DNA of 64,000 bases from Bradyrhizobium ottawaense (GCF_002278135.3 NZ_CP029425.2:6486001-6550000), one strand, 5' to 3'. Shown: positions 9,092-18,829, counted from the first letter of the stretch. Notes: a model not told the origin generated them from the letters alone. Numbers and translations are program-made.

Positions 9092-10035
9092 TGGTAGCGG
9101 AGAACGGGCACACAGCGAAGGAGATCATCGCGATCCGACGTGCCGATGGCGAAAGCCGCACGCTCGCAGCTTCCTTGCCGCGCCTGGTGCTCGAGGCCCG
9201 CCGTATAGCCGCCAACGTCATCCACGGCCTGCACGGCCGCCGCCGCGCCGGCTCCGGCGAGAATTTCTGGCAATACCGACGCTTCGTCTCCGGCGAGCCG
9301 GCGCAGAACGTCGACTGGCGCCGCTCGGCGCGCGACGACCATCTCTATGTCCGCGAGCTCGAATGGGAAGCCTCGCACACGGTATGGATCTGGCCGGACC
9401 GCTCGCCGTCGATGGCGTTCGCCTCGAAGACCGCGCGCGAGTCCAAGCTCGAGCGCACGCTGATCGTCGCCTTCGCGCTGGCCGAACTGCTGGTGTCCGG
9501 CGGCGAGCGCGTCGGCATTCCCGGCCTGATGGCGCCGACCGCGAGCCGCAGCGTGATCGACAAGATGGCGCAGGCGATGCTGCATGACGATGCCGACCGC
9601 CTCAGCCTGCCGCCGTCCTTTGTGCCGGCGGCGCTGGCCGAGATCATCGTGCTGTCGGATTTCTGGTCGCCGATCGCGGAGATCAAGACGACGCTCACGG
9701 GCCTCTCCGGCTCCGGCGCGCATGGCGCCATGGTGCAAATCGTCGATCCCGCCGAAGAATCGTTCCCCTATTCCGGCCGCGTCGAGTTCGTCGAGCCGGA
9801 AGGCTTCGGCGTGATCACCGCCGGCCGCGCCGAGAGCTGGGCGCAGGATTACACCGCGCGGCTCGCGCTGCACCGCGACCAGATCCGCGCCGAGACCAAT
9901 AAGCTGGACTGGCTGTTCACCACGCACGCCACCGACCGCTCCGCCGCCGAACTGCTGCTGTTCCTGCATGCCGGCATGCAGGTGAGCAAGTCGGGCGCCC
10001 GCACCACGACGATCAAGGTGGGGCCGGCCGCATGA
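9091..10035 (+). CDS. DUF58 domain-containing protein
   Basis: Partner of MoxR, 314 residues. It shows the DUF58 signature NFWQYRRFVSGEPAQNVDWR followed by RSARDDHLYVRELEWE at about residues 58-92, and a following von Willebrand-like beta-alpha fold. The ATG at 9091 shares its A with the moxR stop; a TTG three bases earlier is possible but less likely. The stop overlaps the following ATG by four bases. No substrate is known for this family. Confidence 0.9.
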   Translation: MVAENGHTAKEIIAIRRADGESRTLAASLPRLVLEARRIAANVIHGLHGRRRAGSGENFWQYRRFVSGEPAQNVDWRRSARDDHLYVRELEWEASHTVWIWPDRSPSMAFASKTARESKLERTLIVAFALAELLVSGGERVGIPGLMAPTASRSVIDKMAQAMLHDDADRLSLPPSFVPAALAEIIVLSDFWSPIAEIKTTLTGLSGSGAHGAMVQIVDPAEESFPYSGRVEFVEPEGFGVITAGRAESWAQDYTARLALHRDQIRAETNKLDWLFTTHATDRSAAELLLFLHAGMQVSKSGARTTTIKVGPAA

Positions 10036-12836
10036 TGGGACTGCCGCTCGCCTTCACCGAACCGCTGCTCCTGATCGGCCTCGTCAGCCTGCCCGTGCTG
10101 TGGTGGCTCTTACGCGTGATGCCGCCGCGGCCGCGCCGCATCGAGTTTCCGCCGACGCGCCTGCTGTTCGACATCGCGCCGCGGGAGGAGACGCCCTCGC
10201 GGACGCCGTGGTGGCTGACCGCGTTGCGTCTCCTCGCTGCGGCTCTCGTCATTTTCGCGGCCGCCGGCCCGATCTGGAATCCGCAAACAGGCGCAGCCGA
10301 CAGCAAGGCGCCGCTGATGATCATGCTCGACGACGGCTGGAGCGCCGCGTCGCACTGGGACGTCAGGATCAGGGCCGCCGACGAGCTGATCGCCAATGCC
10401 GAAAACGACCGCCGCGCCATCGCGCTGGTGCCGCTATCCGAGCCGAACCGCGACATCACCCTGATGCCGGCGGGCGCGGCGCGCGTCGCGCTGCGGCAGC
10501 TCGCGCCAAAGCCCTATTCGATCGACCGCGTCGAGACGCTGGCCGCGGTCGACCGCTTCCTGAAAGCCACCGGCGACTGCGAGATCGCCTGGCTGTCCGA
10601 CGGCGTCGACACCGGCCGCGGCGAGGACTTCGTCGCTGGCCTCGGCAAGACCATCGGCGATCGCAGCCTGATCGTGTTCGAAGGCGGCACCTCCTCGCCG
10701 CTGGCGCTGGTCGCGGCCGAGAACGCCGCGGCGAAGATGACGGTGAAGGTGCTGCGCACCGACAGCGGCATCGCCATGGGCACCGTGCGCGCGCTGGACC
10801 AGAAGGCCTCGCCGATCGGAGAGGCCCGCTATACGTTCGGTCCGCAGGACAAGGAGACCGACGCGGCGTTCGATCTGCCGGTCGAGCTGCGCAACGACAT
10901 CACGCGGCTCGAGATCTCGGGCGAGCGCTCCGCCGGCGCGGTGCAGCTGCTCGACAAGCGCTGGCGCCGCCGCGCCATCGGCATCGTCTCGGGTGCGACC
11001 AGCGAGACCGCGCAGCCGCTGCTGGCGCCGACCTTCTATCTCACCCGCGCGCTGGCGCCGTTCGCCGACGTCAGGCTCGCCGACAAGGGCTCGCCACAGC
11101 AGGGCATCACACAATTCTTGGACCAGAAACTGCCGATGATCATCCTCGCCGATGTCGGCACCATCGCGCCGGAGCTGCGCGAGCGCCTCAATGCCTGGGT
11201 CGACCAGGGCGGCGTGCTGGTGCGCTTCGCCGGCCCCCGGCTGGCGCAGGCCGAGGACGATCTCGTGCCGGTCAAGCTGCGCAAGGGCGGCCGCACGCTC
11301 GGCGGCAGCCTGACCTGGGAGAAGCCGCAGCATCTTGCGACCTTCGCGGCCGACGGCCCGTTTGCCGGCGTCGCTGTCCCCAAGGATGTCACCGTGAGCC
11401 GCCAGGTGCTGGCCGAGCCCGATGCCGTGCTCGCCACCAAGAGCTGGGCCTCGCTGGAAGACGGCACGCCGCTGGTCACCGGCGAGCATCGCGGCAAGGG
11501 CCTCGTCAGCCTGTTCCACGTCAGCGCCGACATGCGCTGGTCGGATCTGCCGATGTCGGGCACCTTCGTCGAAATGCTCCGGCGGGTCGTCGATATGTCG
11601 GGCTACACGTCAAAGCCAGGCCCAGGCGTTGCCAGCGAAGCGACCATCGAGACGGTGGCGCCGCTGCACATTCTCGACGGTTTTGGCGCGTTCGGCCCGC
11701 CGCCGGCGACCGCAAAGCCGCTGCCCGCGGATTACCGCGACCGCGCCACGTCAGATCATCCTCCGGGCTTCTATGGCCCGGCCGAAGGACCGCTTGCCGT
11801 GAACACACTTGCCAGCGCCGACCGCATCGCCGCGCTCAACACCGCGAGCCTGCGCGCCCGGCACGCCACCTACACCAATGCCGAGCCGCGGGACCTGCGC
11901 GGCTGGCTGCTGTCGACGGCGCTCGCGCTGTTCCTGATCGACGCCATCATCGTCGCGGTGCTCGGCGGCGGGATCGCCGCGCTGCTGCGCCGCCGCGCAG
12001 CGCCCGCAATGATCGTGCTTGGCCTGCTGTTCGCCTCGCTCTCGCCCGCGCCGTCACGCGCCGACAGCGCCGCGGACGATTTCGCGATGAAGGCGACGTC
12101 GCAGACCCGCCTCGCCTATGTCGTCACAGGCAATGCCGACGTCGATTCCATCGTCAGGGCCGGCATGTCCGGACTGACGCTGTTCCTGGCGCAGCGCACC
12201 GCGCTCGAGGCCGGCGATCCCGTCGGCATCGACCCCGCGCGCGACGAACTCGCCTTCTTCCCGCTGATCTACTGGCCGATCGTGCCGGGCGCGCCCAAGC
12301 CGCCGCAGGACGCCATCAACAAGATCGACGCCTACATGAAGCAGGGCGGCACCGTGCTGTTCGACACCCGCGACGCGATCGAAGCGCCGCCGGGCGCCAA
12401 CGGCGCCGCGCAGACCCCGGGCATGCAAACGCTGCGCGAGATCCTGTCGTCGCTCGACGTGCCCGAGCTCGAGCCGGTGCCGCGCGAGCACGTGCTGACC
12501 AAGACCTTCTACCTGCTGCGCGACTTCCCCGGTCGCTTCGTCACCGGCCAGACCTGGGTCGAGACCCTGCCGCGCGACGAGGACGAGGACAGCGCGCAGC
12601 GGCCGGCGCGCGGTGGCGACGGCGTCTCGCCGATCATCATCACCTCGAACGATCTTGCCGGCGCCTGGGCGGTGCGGCCCGACGGCCAGGCCATGCTGCC
12701 GGTGACCGGCGGCGACACTCGCCAGCGCGAATTCGCCTACCGCGCCGGCGCCAACATCGTGATGTACACGCTGACCGGCAATTACAAGGCCGACCAGGTG
12801 CACGCACCGGCCCTGATCGAACGGCTGGGGCAATAG
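10032..12836 (+). CDS. BatA-like N-terminal / DUF4159 membrane protein
   Basis: Large 934-residue inner-membrane protein. The N-terminus (residues ~8-80) has two hydrophobic helices around PPRPRRIEFPPTRLLFDI, the BatA/aerotolerance-regulator N-terminal pattern. A long periplasmic or cytoplasmic region follows, then two helices near residues 625-680, and a C-terminal DUF4159 domain (RLAYVVTGNADVDSIVRAGM, ELAFFPLIYWPIVPG, GGTVLFDTRD). The four-base overlap with the DUF58 gene and the eight-base gap to the next gene show one operon. Function is unknown; the operon class is linked to envelope stress or metalloprotein maturation in other bacteria. Confidence 0.85.
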   Translation: MMGLPLAFTEPLLLIGLVSLPVLWWLLRVMPPRPRRIEFPPTRLLFDIAPREETPSRTPWWLTALRLLAAALVIFAAAGPIWNPQTGAADSKAPLMIMLDDGWSAASHWDVRIRAADELIANAENDRRAIALVPLSEPNRDITLMPAGAARVALRQLAPKPYSIDRVETLAAVDRFLKATGDCEIAWLSDGVDTGRGEDFVAGLGKTIGDRSLIVFEGGTSSPLALVAAENAAAKMTVKVLRTDSGIAMGTVRALDQKASPIGEARYTFGPQDKETDAAFDLPVELRNDITRLEISGERSAGAVQLLDKRWRRRAIGIVSGATSETAQPLLAPTFYLTRALAPFADVRLADKGSPQQGITQFLDQKLPMIILADVGTIAPELRERLNAWVDQGGVLVRFAGPRLAQAEDDLVPVKLRKGGRTLGGSLTWEKPQHLATFAADGPFAGVAVPKDVTVSRQVLAEPDAVLATKSWASLEDGTPLVTGEHRGKGLVSLFHVSADMRWSDLPMSGTFVEMLRRVVDMSGYTSKPGPGVASEATIETVAPLHILDGFGAFGPPPATAKPLPADYRDRATSDHPPGFYGPAEGPLAVNTLASADRIAALNTASLRARHATYTNAEPRDLRGWLLSTALALFLIDAIIVAVLGGGIAALLRRRAAPAMIVLGLLFASLSPAPSRADSAADDFAMKATSQTRLAYVVTGNADVDSIVRAGMSGLTLFLAQRTALEAGDPVGIDPARDELAFFPLIYWPIVPGAPKPPQDAINKIDAYMKQGGTVLFDTRDAIEAPPGANGAAQTPGMQTLREILSSLDVPELEPVPREHVLTKTFYLLRDFPGRFVTGQTWVETLPRDEDEDSAQRPARGGDGVSPIIITSNDLAGAWAVRPDGQAMLPVTGGDTRQREFAYRAGANIVMYTLTGNYKADQVHAPALIERLGQ

Positions 12837-12843
12837 GATTGAG

Positions 12844-14907
12844 ATGAATTACGGCATCGCATTCACGCCGCTTGTCCCCGCGATCGTGCTGTGGATCGCG
12901 CTCGCCGCGATCGTCGTCATCGCGATCGTGCTGCTGGTCGCGCGCGCGCGCGGCGCCGCCGTGCGCGTGGCCGCGCTGGCGCTGTTCCTGCTCGCGCTCG
13001 CCAATCCCTCCTTCACCCGCGAGGACCGTGATCCCCTCACCTCGGTCGCGGCTGTCGTCGTCGACAAGAGCCCGAGCCAGAATTTCGGCAACCGCAATCG
13101 GGAGGCTGCGCAAGCGCAGGAAGCGCTGGTCGACAGCCTGAAGAAGGTCAAGGGGCTCGAAGTCCGTGTCGTCGAGGCCGGACAGGCCGACGGCGAGACC
13201 GACGGCACCAAGCTGTTCGGCGCCCTCGCCTCGGTCTTGTCGGACGTGCCGGTCGACCGGGTCGCCGGCGCGTTCCTGATCACCGACGGCCGCGTCCACG
13301 ACATTCCGGCCAGCGCCACGGCGCTCGGCTTCCAGGCGCCGGTGCATGCGCTGATCACCGGCCAGAAGGACGAGCGCGACCGCCGCATCGCGATCACCGC
13401 GGCGCCGCGCTTTGGCATCGTCGGCCAGACCCAGACCATCAGCTACCGCCTCGACGACCAGGGCGTCACGGGCGAGCGCGCCAAGGTCACGATCCGCAGG
13501 GACGGCGAGGTCATCAACGAGCGCACGCTCTCGAGCGGCCAGGCCGCGAGCGTCGACGTCGACATCAAGCATGCCGGCCCGAACATCGTCGAGATCGAGG
13601 CCTCGCCGCTCGAGAGAGAGCTGACGCCGGTGAACAACCGCGCCGTCGTCGCCATCGACGGCGTGCGCGACAAGCTGCGCGTGCTGCTGGTCTCGGGCGA
13701 GCCGCATTCGGGCGAGCGGACCTGGCGCAATCTGCTCAAGTCCGACGCCAGCGTCGACCTCGTGCATTTCACCATTCTGCGTCCGCCGGAGAAGCAGGAC
13801 GGCACGCCGATCAACGAATTGTCGCTGATCGCGTTTCCGACCCGCGAGCTGTTCCAGCAGAAGATCAACGAATTCCAGCTGATCATCTTCGATCGCTACG
13901 CCCGCCAGGGCGTGCTGCCGATCGCCTATTTCGACAACATCGCGCGCTATGTGCGCGGCGGCGGCGCGGTGCTGGTCTCGGCCGGCCCCGACTACGCCTC
14001 CAACACCAGCATCTGGCGCACGCCGCTGGATTCGGTGCTGCCGGCCGAGCCGGTCGGCGTGACGGAAAAACCGTTCTATGCGCATCTGTCCGACATCGGC
14101 AAACGCCACCCCGTCACGCGCGCCCTGGAGGGCTCCGCCAGCGAGCCGCCGCGCTGGAGCCGTTTCTTCCGCACCGTCGACACCCGCAATTCCGTCAACC
14201 CGCCGGTGATGACGGGGGCCGACGGCAAGCCGCTTCTGTTCCTGTCGCGCTTCGGCGAGGGCCGCGTCGCGCTTCTGCTTTCCGACCACATCTGGCTGTG
14301 GGCGCGCGGCTATGAGGGCGGCGGCCCGCATCTGGACCTGCTCAGGCGGATGTCGCACTGGCTGATGAAGCAGCCGGACCTCGACGAGGAGGCGCTGCGT
14401 CTGCAGGTGCAGGGCAAGAACCTCGTCGTGGTGCGTCAGACCATGGCCGACAGCGTCCAGCCGGTGAGCGTAACCTCGCCGTCCGGCGCGTCGCAGGATC
14501 TGACGCTGAGCCCCGGCGATCCCGGCGAATGGCGCGCCAGCCTTCCCGCGAGCGAGCTCGGCCTGTGGCAGGCTACCGACGGCACGCTGAAGGCGTTGAT
14601 CAATGTCGGCCCGACCAATCCGAAGGAGTTTTCGGAAGTCACCTCCACCGTCGATACATTGAGGCCGCTGACGCAGGCGACCGGCGGCAACGCCGTGCGC
14701 GTGGCGAGCGGCGCCGACGTCGAGCTGCCGCGCATCCTGCCGGTGCGCTCGGCCAGCGTCTTTGCCGGCGACGGCTGGATGGGGGTGCGGATGCGCGACG
14801 CCAGCGTCGTCAAGGGCGTCGGCGTGCTGCCGATCTTCGCCGGCCTGATCGGCCTGCTGCTGCTGCTCGGCGCGTTTGCGGCGACCTGGGTCCGCGAGGG
14901 GCGTTGA
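12844..14907 (+). CDS. Membrane protein with glutamine-amidotransferase-like fold, MoxR operon
   Basis: Last gene of the MoxR operon, 687 residues. Two N-terminal helices (residues ~8-55) are followed by SVAAVVVDKSPSQNFGNR, a VWA-like segment whose MIDAS residues are not clearly intact. A central region contains FQLIIFDRYARQGVLP, RYVRGGGAVLVSAGPDYAS, like class I glutamine amidotransferase domains without an evident catalytic cysteine. A final helix near the C-terminus (GVLPIFAGLIGLLLLLGAFA) anchors the end. An AGGA site precedes the ATG. Probably periplasmic, stabilising a complex with the DUF4159 protein; this is inference. Confidence 0.82.
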   Translation: MNYGIAFTPLVPAIVLWIALAAIVVIAIVLLVARARGAAVRVAALALFLLALANPSFTREDRDPLTSVAAVVVDKSPSQNFGNRNREAAQAQEALVDSLKKVKGLEVRVVEAGQADGETDGTKLFGALASVLSDVPVDRVAGAFLITDGRVHDIPASATALGFQAPVHALITGQKDERDRRIAITAAPRFGIVGQTQTISYRLDDQGVTGERAKVTIRRDGEVINERTLSSGQAASVDVDIKHAGPNIVEIEASPLERELTPVNNRAVVAIDGVRDKLRVLLVSGEPHSGERTWRNLLKSDASVDLVHFTILRPPEKQDGTPINELSLIAFPTRELFQQKINEFQLIIFDRYARQGVLPIAYFDNIARYVRGGGAVLVSAGPDYASNTSIWRTPLDSVLPAEPVGVTEKPFYAHLSDIGKRHPVTRALEGSASEPPRWSRFFRTVDTRNSVNPPVMTGADGKPLLFLSRFGEGRVALLLSDHIWLWARGYEGGGPHLDLLRRMSHWLMKQPDLDEEALRLQVQGKNLVVVRQTMADSVQPVSVTSPSGASQDLTLSPGDPGEWRASLPASELGLWQATDGTLKALINVGPTNPKEFSEVTSTVDTLRPLTQATGGNAVRVASGADVELPRILPVRSASVFAGDGWMGVRMRDASVVKGVGVLPIFAGLIGLLLLLGAFAATWVREGR

Positions 14908-14924
14908 TCCAATCGGCTACGGTT

Positions 14925-14951
14925 CACCTCCCCCCGACGGGGAGAGGTGTT
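14925..14951. repeat. GC-rich hairpin after the MoxR operon
   Basis: CACCTCCCC and GGGGAGAGGTG form an imperfect stem around CCGAC, 18 bases after the operon stop. A short TTT follows. It may act as a weak terminator or be one of the dispersed rhizobial palindromes. Confidence 0.45.
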
Positions 14952-15072
14952 TCGAGTTCTGGGTGCGCACCATTCAACCAAAGCTCATCCCACTCTAGTT
15001 GCCCGAACGACACATCGCGCGGCCACCCGCGCGAGATCGCCCGACCGCCGTTGACATAAGCTGACCGTTCCT

Positions 15073-15095
15073 GCGATGTTACATTATAACATCGC
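15073..15095. promoter_or_regulatory. Predicted Zur box
   Basis: Perfect nine-base inverted repeat, arms GCGATGTTA and TAACATCGC, spaced by CATTA. The core ATGTTA-N5-TAACAT and 23-bp length fit the alphaproteobacterial Zur (zinc uptake regulator) consensus as I recall it. It lies 46 bases before the DUF2946 gene and just upstream of the ZnuD-like receptor operon, where zinc-dependent repression would act. Confidence 0.7.
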
Positions 15096-15140
15096 GACGT
15101 CAGGGATTGGCGCCTCGCGACGTGGGGGTGGCGTTTCCGG

Positions 15141-15545
15141 ATGAAGTGGTTTCGGTCGAATATCAGGCACGGCGCCCGGCTCGCGTTGTTCGCGATGCTG
15201 GTGCAGTTCGCGCTGACGTTCGGGCACAGCCACTGGTTCGCGCAGGCCGCGCCGCTCACCCAATCCTCGCTCCAGCAGACCGACGGCGCCAACGGCGTTG
15301 CTGCGGTCGACCGCGCCGCGGTCCAGAAGCAATCGCCCGCCGCTCCCGACCGCGAGCATCAAGGCGAGGACAATTGCGCGATCTGCGCCGTCGTCGCGAT
15401 GGCGGGCACCGTCATATCGGCGACGCCGCCGGTGCTGCTGCTGCCGCAGGCGATCGAGCTGCTCCACCGCACCACTGATGCCGAATTTCTCCATCTGAAA
15501 TCGGCCGGCACGGCGTTCCAACCGCGCGCCCCTCCCGCGTCCTGA
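15141..15545 (+). CDS. DUF2946-like putative exported protein
   Basis: Protein of 134 residues with an N-terminal signal-like helix (ARLALFAMLVQFALTFGHSH) and the pattern GEDNCAICAVVAMAG, a CxxC motif preceded by histidine and acidic residues, as in DUF2946 proteins. Histidines in GHSHWF and REHQGEDNC could bind metal. It sits between the predicted Zur box and the TonB receptor gene, 148 bases before the latter, suggesting a periplasmic or inner-membrane accessory role in zinc uptake. That role is inference from context; the family has no proven function that I know of. Confidence 0.75.
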   Translation: MKWFRSNIRHGARLALFAMLVQFALTFGHSHWFAQAAPLTQSSLQQTDGANGVAAVDRAAVQKQSPAAPDREHQGEDNCAICAVVAMAGTVISATPPVLLLPQAIELLHRTTDAEFLHLKSAGTAFQPRAPPAS

Positions 15546-15693
15546 CTCTCAACATCGCTTGATCACGCCCGGGCTCGCCGCGCATCGGCAAATGCCCGGG
15601 AGACGTTGAAGTCGAATTCCGTCGCGCCGCGACGGCAGGCCGCCTCCGATCAGCACACAATCATGCGGACGGCGCCTGACTGGAATCAGGACC

Positions 15694-18063
15694 ATGCCAT
15701 TCAAATTGCGACGCGCGCAGCGTCTTGGCGGAGCGAGCCTGCTCCTGCTCGGCGCCGCCGCCACGCCCGCTTTCGCCCAAACGCCTGCGCAAGACAAATC
15801 GTCGACCGAGATCCCCGCCGTCACCGTGACGGCGCCGAGCCCTATCGTGCGCAGAGCGGTGGTGCCGTCGCGCAACCCCGGCCGCGGCACGCGGACCGCG
15901 CGGGTGCGCAGCCGCCAACAAGCGGCGGAAGCAGAGCCGGCAGCCGCCGTGCCCGCCGCGCCTCAGCAGGGCGTGCTGCCTATTGTGACCAACCAGTTCG
16001 CGACGGTCACGGTGGTGCCGAACGAGGAGATCCGCCGCGAGGGCGGCGGCCAGCTCGGCGATCTGCTGTTCTCCAAGCCGGGCATCACCGGCTCGAGCTT
16101 CGCGCCCGGCGCCTCCAGCCGGCCGATCATCCGGGGTCTCGACGTCAACCGCGTCGGCATCGTCGAGAACGGCACCAATTCGAGCGGTGCGTCCGATCTC
16201 GGCGAGGATCATTTCGTCCCGATCGATCCGCTGGCGACCAACCAGATCGAAGTGGTGCGCGGGCCTGCCGCGTTGCGCTACGGCTCCACCTCGATCGGCG
16301 GCGTCGTCAGCGCCACCAACAACCGGATTCCGGATGCGGTGCCGAACTGCGCGCCGTCATTCCAGGCTTACGGCCTGCCGACCAAGGCGCCGCTAGCGAG
16401 CGCAGCGACATCGCCTTGCGTCACCGCCGAGACCCGTACCGCGTTCTCTTCGGTCGACCGTGGCGTGGAAAGCGGCGTACTGCTCGACACCGGCGGCGGC
16501 AATTTTGCGTTCCACGCCGACGCCTATGGCCGCACGACCTCGGACTATTCGATTCCGGGCTATCCCTATCTGAACGATCAATCGCGCCCCGTGAACGGCC
16601 GTCAGCCCAACTCGGCGACGCGCTCGGACGGCGCCTCGATCGGCGGCTCCTACTTCTTCCAGGGCGGCTATATCGGCGCATCGATCACGCAAAACGATTC
16701 GCTCTACCACATCCCCGGCATCGACGGCGCCGACCACCGCACGCGGATCGACGGCCACCAGACCAAGATCAACGTCAAGGGCGAGTACCATCCCGACGCC
16801 GTCGCGATCGACGCCGTCCGCTTCTGGGCCGGCGCGACCGACTACCGCCACAACGAGATCGGCCTTGCCGATCCCGCCGACCTCAACAGCGACGGCATCA
16901 GGCAGACCTTCACCAACAAGGAGCAGGAAATCCGCACCGAGGTGCAGCTGATGCCGTTCAATGCGCGCTTCGCCGAAGTGACGACGGCGCTGGGCTTCCA
17001 GGTCGGGCATCAGGAATTGAGCGCGCCGAGCCCGGACAATCCCGGCACGCTGTTCAACGGCCTGTGGGACCCTAACAACAGCACGCGCGTCGCCGGCTAC
17101 GCCTTCAACGAGTTCAAGTTCACGGAGGCGACGCGGGCGCAGATCGCCGGCCGCATCGAGCATGTCGAGCTGCACGGCACGACGCCGGACTTCCCGGCCG
17201 ATTATTTGCCCGACGGCACGCCGCAGGCGGCGATCGCGCGCAATCCGTCCTTCACGCCCAAGAGCGGCAGCATCGGCCTGCTGCAGGATCTGCCGGGCGG
17301 CATGGTCGGCAGCATCACCGCGCAATATGTCGAGCGCGCGCCGAAGGCGGCCGAGCTGTTCTCGCGCGGCGGCCATGACGCGACCGCGACCTTCGACATC
17401 GGCAATCCCAACCTCACCATCGAGACCGCGAAATCGGTCGAGCTCGGCGTGCGCAGGGCGACGGGGCCGTTCCGCTTCGAGGCAACCGTTTACTACACGC
17501 ATTTCGACAATTTCATCTATCGCCGCCTCACCGGCGTGTCCTGCGATGACGACTTTGCCTCCTGCGGCACGCCGGGCGCCGAGCTGAACCAGGCGGTCTA
17601 CTCGCAGCGCAATGCCAATTTCCGCGGCGGCGAATTCCAGTCGCAGCTCGACGTCGGCGCGTTCCAGGGTGGCATCTGGGGTATCGAGAATCAGCTCGAC
17701 TTCGTCCGCGCCACCTTCAGCGACGGCACCAACGTGCCGCGCATTCCCCCCATGCGAATGGGCGGCGGCGTATTTTGGCGCGACGACAACTGGCTGATGC
17801 GCGTCAACCTGTTACACGCCTTCGCGCAGAACAACGTCGCATTGATCGCGGAGACGCCGACGGCGGGCTACAATCTGTTGAAGGCCGAGGTCAGCTACAA
17901 GACCAAGCTCGACCGCAACTGGTTCGGCGCGCGCGAGATGATGGCCGGCATCGTCGGCAACAATCTCCTCAACGAGAACATCCGCAACTCGGTGTCCTAT
18001 ACCAAGGACGAGGTGCTGATGCCCGGCATCGGCGTGCGCGCATTCGCGAACTTCAAGTTCTGA
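15694..18063 (+). CDS. TonB-dependent outer-membrane receptor, ZnuD-like
   Basis: Outer-membrane beta-barrel of 789 residues. Signal peptide with AATPAFA-QTP cleavage near residue 28. The plug domain (~85-210) contains IIRGLDVNRVGIVENGTNSS and DHFVPIDPLATNQIEVVRGP, the latter close to the DHA..D..RGPAALLYG region of zinc receptor ZnuD. The barrel ends in the expected aromatic VRAFANFKF. Extracellular loops carry two cysteine pairs (near 223/241 and 616/623). An AGGA site precedes the ATG at 15694. The Zur box upstream supports zinc as substrate; other metals or a siderophore cannot be excluded. Confidence 0.85.
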   Translation: MPFKLRRAQRLGGASLLLLGAAATPAFAQTPAQDKSSTEIPAVTVTAPSPIVRRAVVPSRNPGRGTRTARVRSRQQAAEAEPAAAVPAAPQQGVLPIVTNQFATVTVVPNEEIRREGGGQLGDLLFSKPGITGSSFAPGASSRPIIRGLDVNRVGIVENGTNSSGASDLGEDHFVPIDPLATNQIEVVRGPAALRYGSTSIGGVVSATNNRIPDAVPNCAPSFQAYGLPTKAPLASAATSPCVTAETRTAFSSVDRGVESGVLLDTGGGNFAFHADAYGRTTSDYSIPGYPYLNDQSRPVNGRQPNSATRSDGASIGGSYFFQGGYIGASITQNDSLYHIPGIDGADHRTRIDGHQTKINVKGEYHPDAVAIDAVRFWAGATDYRHNEIGLADPADLNSDGIRQTFTNKEQEIRTEVQLMPFNARFAEVTTALGFQVGHQELSAPSPDNPGTLFNGLWDPNNSTRVAGYAFNEFKFTEATRAQIAGRIEHVELHGTTPDFPADYLPDGTPQAAIARNPSFTPKSGSIGLLQDLPGGMVGSITAQYVERAPKAAELFSRGGHDATATFDIGNPNLTIETAKSVELGVRRATGPFRFEATVYYTHFDNFIYRRLTGVSCDDDFASCGTPGAELNQAVYSQRNANFRGGEFQSQLDVGAFQGGIWGIENQLDFVRATFSDGTNVPRIPPMRMGGGVFWRDDNWLMRVNLLHAFAQNNVALIAETPTAGYNLLKAEVSYKTKLDRNWFGAREMMAGIVGNNLLNENIRNSVSYTKDEVLMPGIGVRAFANFKF

Positions 18064-18164
18064 TCTTGGGTGCGTCGGGGCCAGGGGGCCCCGGCACACC
18101 GGCTTTCTCACCCCGTCATTGCGGAGCCGCTGTCGTCTCGTGGTGCACAGAGTGGTAGCCCGAA

Positions 18165-18680
18165 CTACTTCCGCGCCTTGCTCCAGTCCGGGCCGACCGG
18201 GCCCGACACCCCTTCGAAGGCGCCGTCGACGAGCTCGAACACCAGGATGCGGGCGGCGTCGACCGGGCCGGGCATGGTGACGCGGCCCTTCGGGACCGGC
18301 TTGAATCCGACGCGGCTGTAATAGGGCTCGTCGCCGACCAGCAGCACGAGGCGGTGACCTTTCGCCTTCGCATCCTTTAGCGCGCGCTCCATCAGCAGAC
18401 GGCCGACACCGCGGCCGCGGAATGGCGGCTCGACCGTCAGCGGGCCGAGCAGCAGCGCCGGCGTCTCGCCGACCAGCACCGGCAATTGCCTGACCGAGCC
18501 GACCAGCAGCGTGCCGATGCGCGCGGTGAAGGACAATTCGAGCAGATGGTCGACGTGCTCGCGGATCCTGTAGGCGCTGAGCACGAAGCGGCCGGGACCG
18601 AAGGTGCGTTCGTGCAGCCGCTCGATCGATTGGGCATCGCCAGCGGCCTCGGGGAGGATGGTCAGTGAGAGATCGGTCAT
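18165..18680 (-). CDS. GNAT family N-acetyltransferase, YhbS-like
   Basis: Cytoplasmic 171-residue acetyltransferase. Motif A for acetyl-CoA binding is VEPPFRGRGVGRLLMERALK, and the following HRLVLLVGDEPYYSRVGFKP is the YhbS subfamily pattern. I start at 18680 (MTDLSLTILPEA) since the 13 extra residues of the longer frame lack family features. Substrate unknown. Same strand as the following Nudix gene 149 bases upstream, but not clearly co-transcribed. Confidence 0.87.
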   Translation of the reverse strand: MTDLSLTILPEAAGDAQSIERLHERTFGPGRFVLSAYRIREHVDHLLELSFTARIGTLLVGSVRQLPVLVGETPALLLGPLTVEPPFRGRGVGRLLMERALKDAKAKGHRLVLLVGDEPYYSRVGFKPVPKGRVTMPGPVDAARILVFELVDGAFEGVSGPVGPDWSKARK

Positions 18681-18829
18681 GTCAATCGCGGGATAGCACC
18701 TGAACGCAGCGCGGTCCATCGGGCAACAAGGCGCTCAGCTCCTTTTCAAGGTCGACGGGAGAGGTGTTCTGAAACCCTCGGCTTGCATTCGTTCAACTCC
18801 AACTCCTGACGCACTCGCACAGGCCGTCC

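Noticed and set aside
10100..12847. 915-codon frame in another register across the DUF4159 gene
   Set aside because: The DUF4159 frame has domains, operon coupling and a ribosome binding context; the alternative is Arg/Ala-rich with none of these.
18080..18110. GC-rich hairpin after the TonB receptor gene as a terminator
   Set aside because: GGGGCC-type stem is present but no T tract follows, so an intrinsic terminator is not supported.
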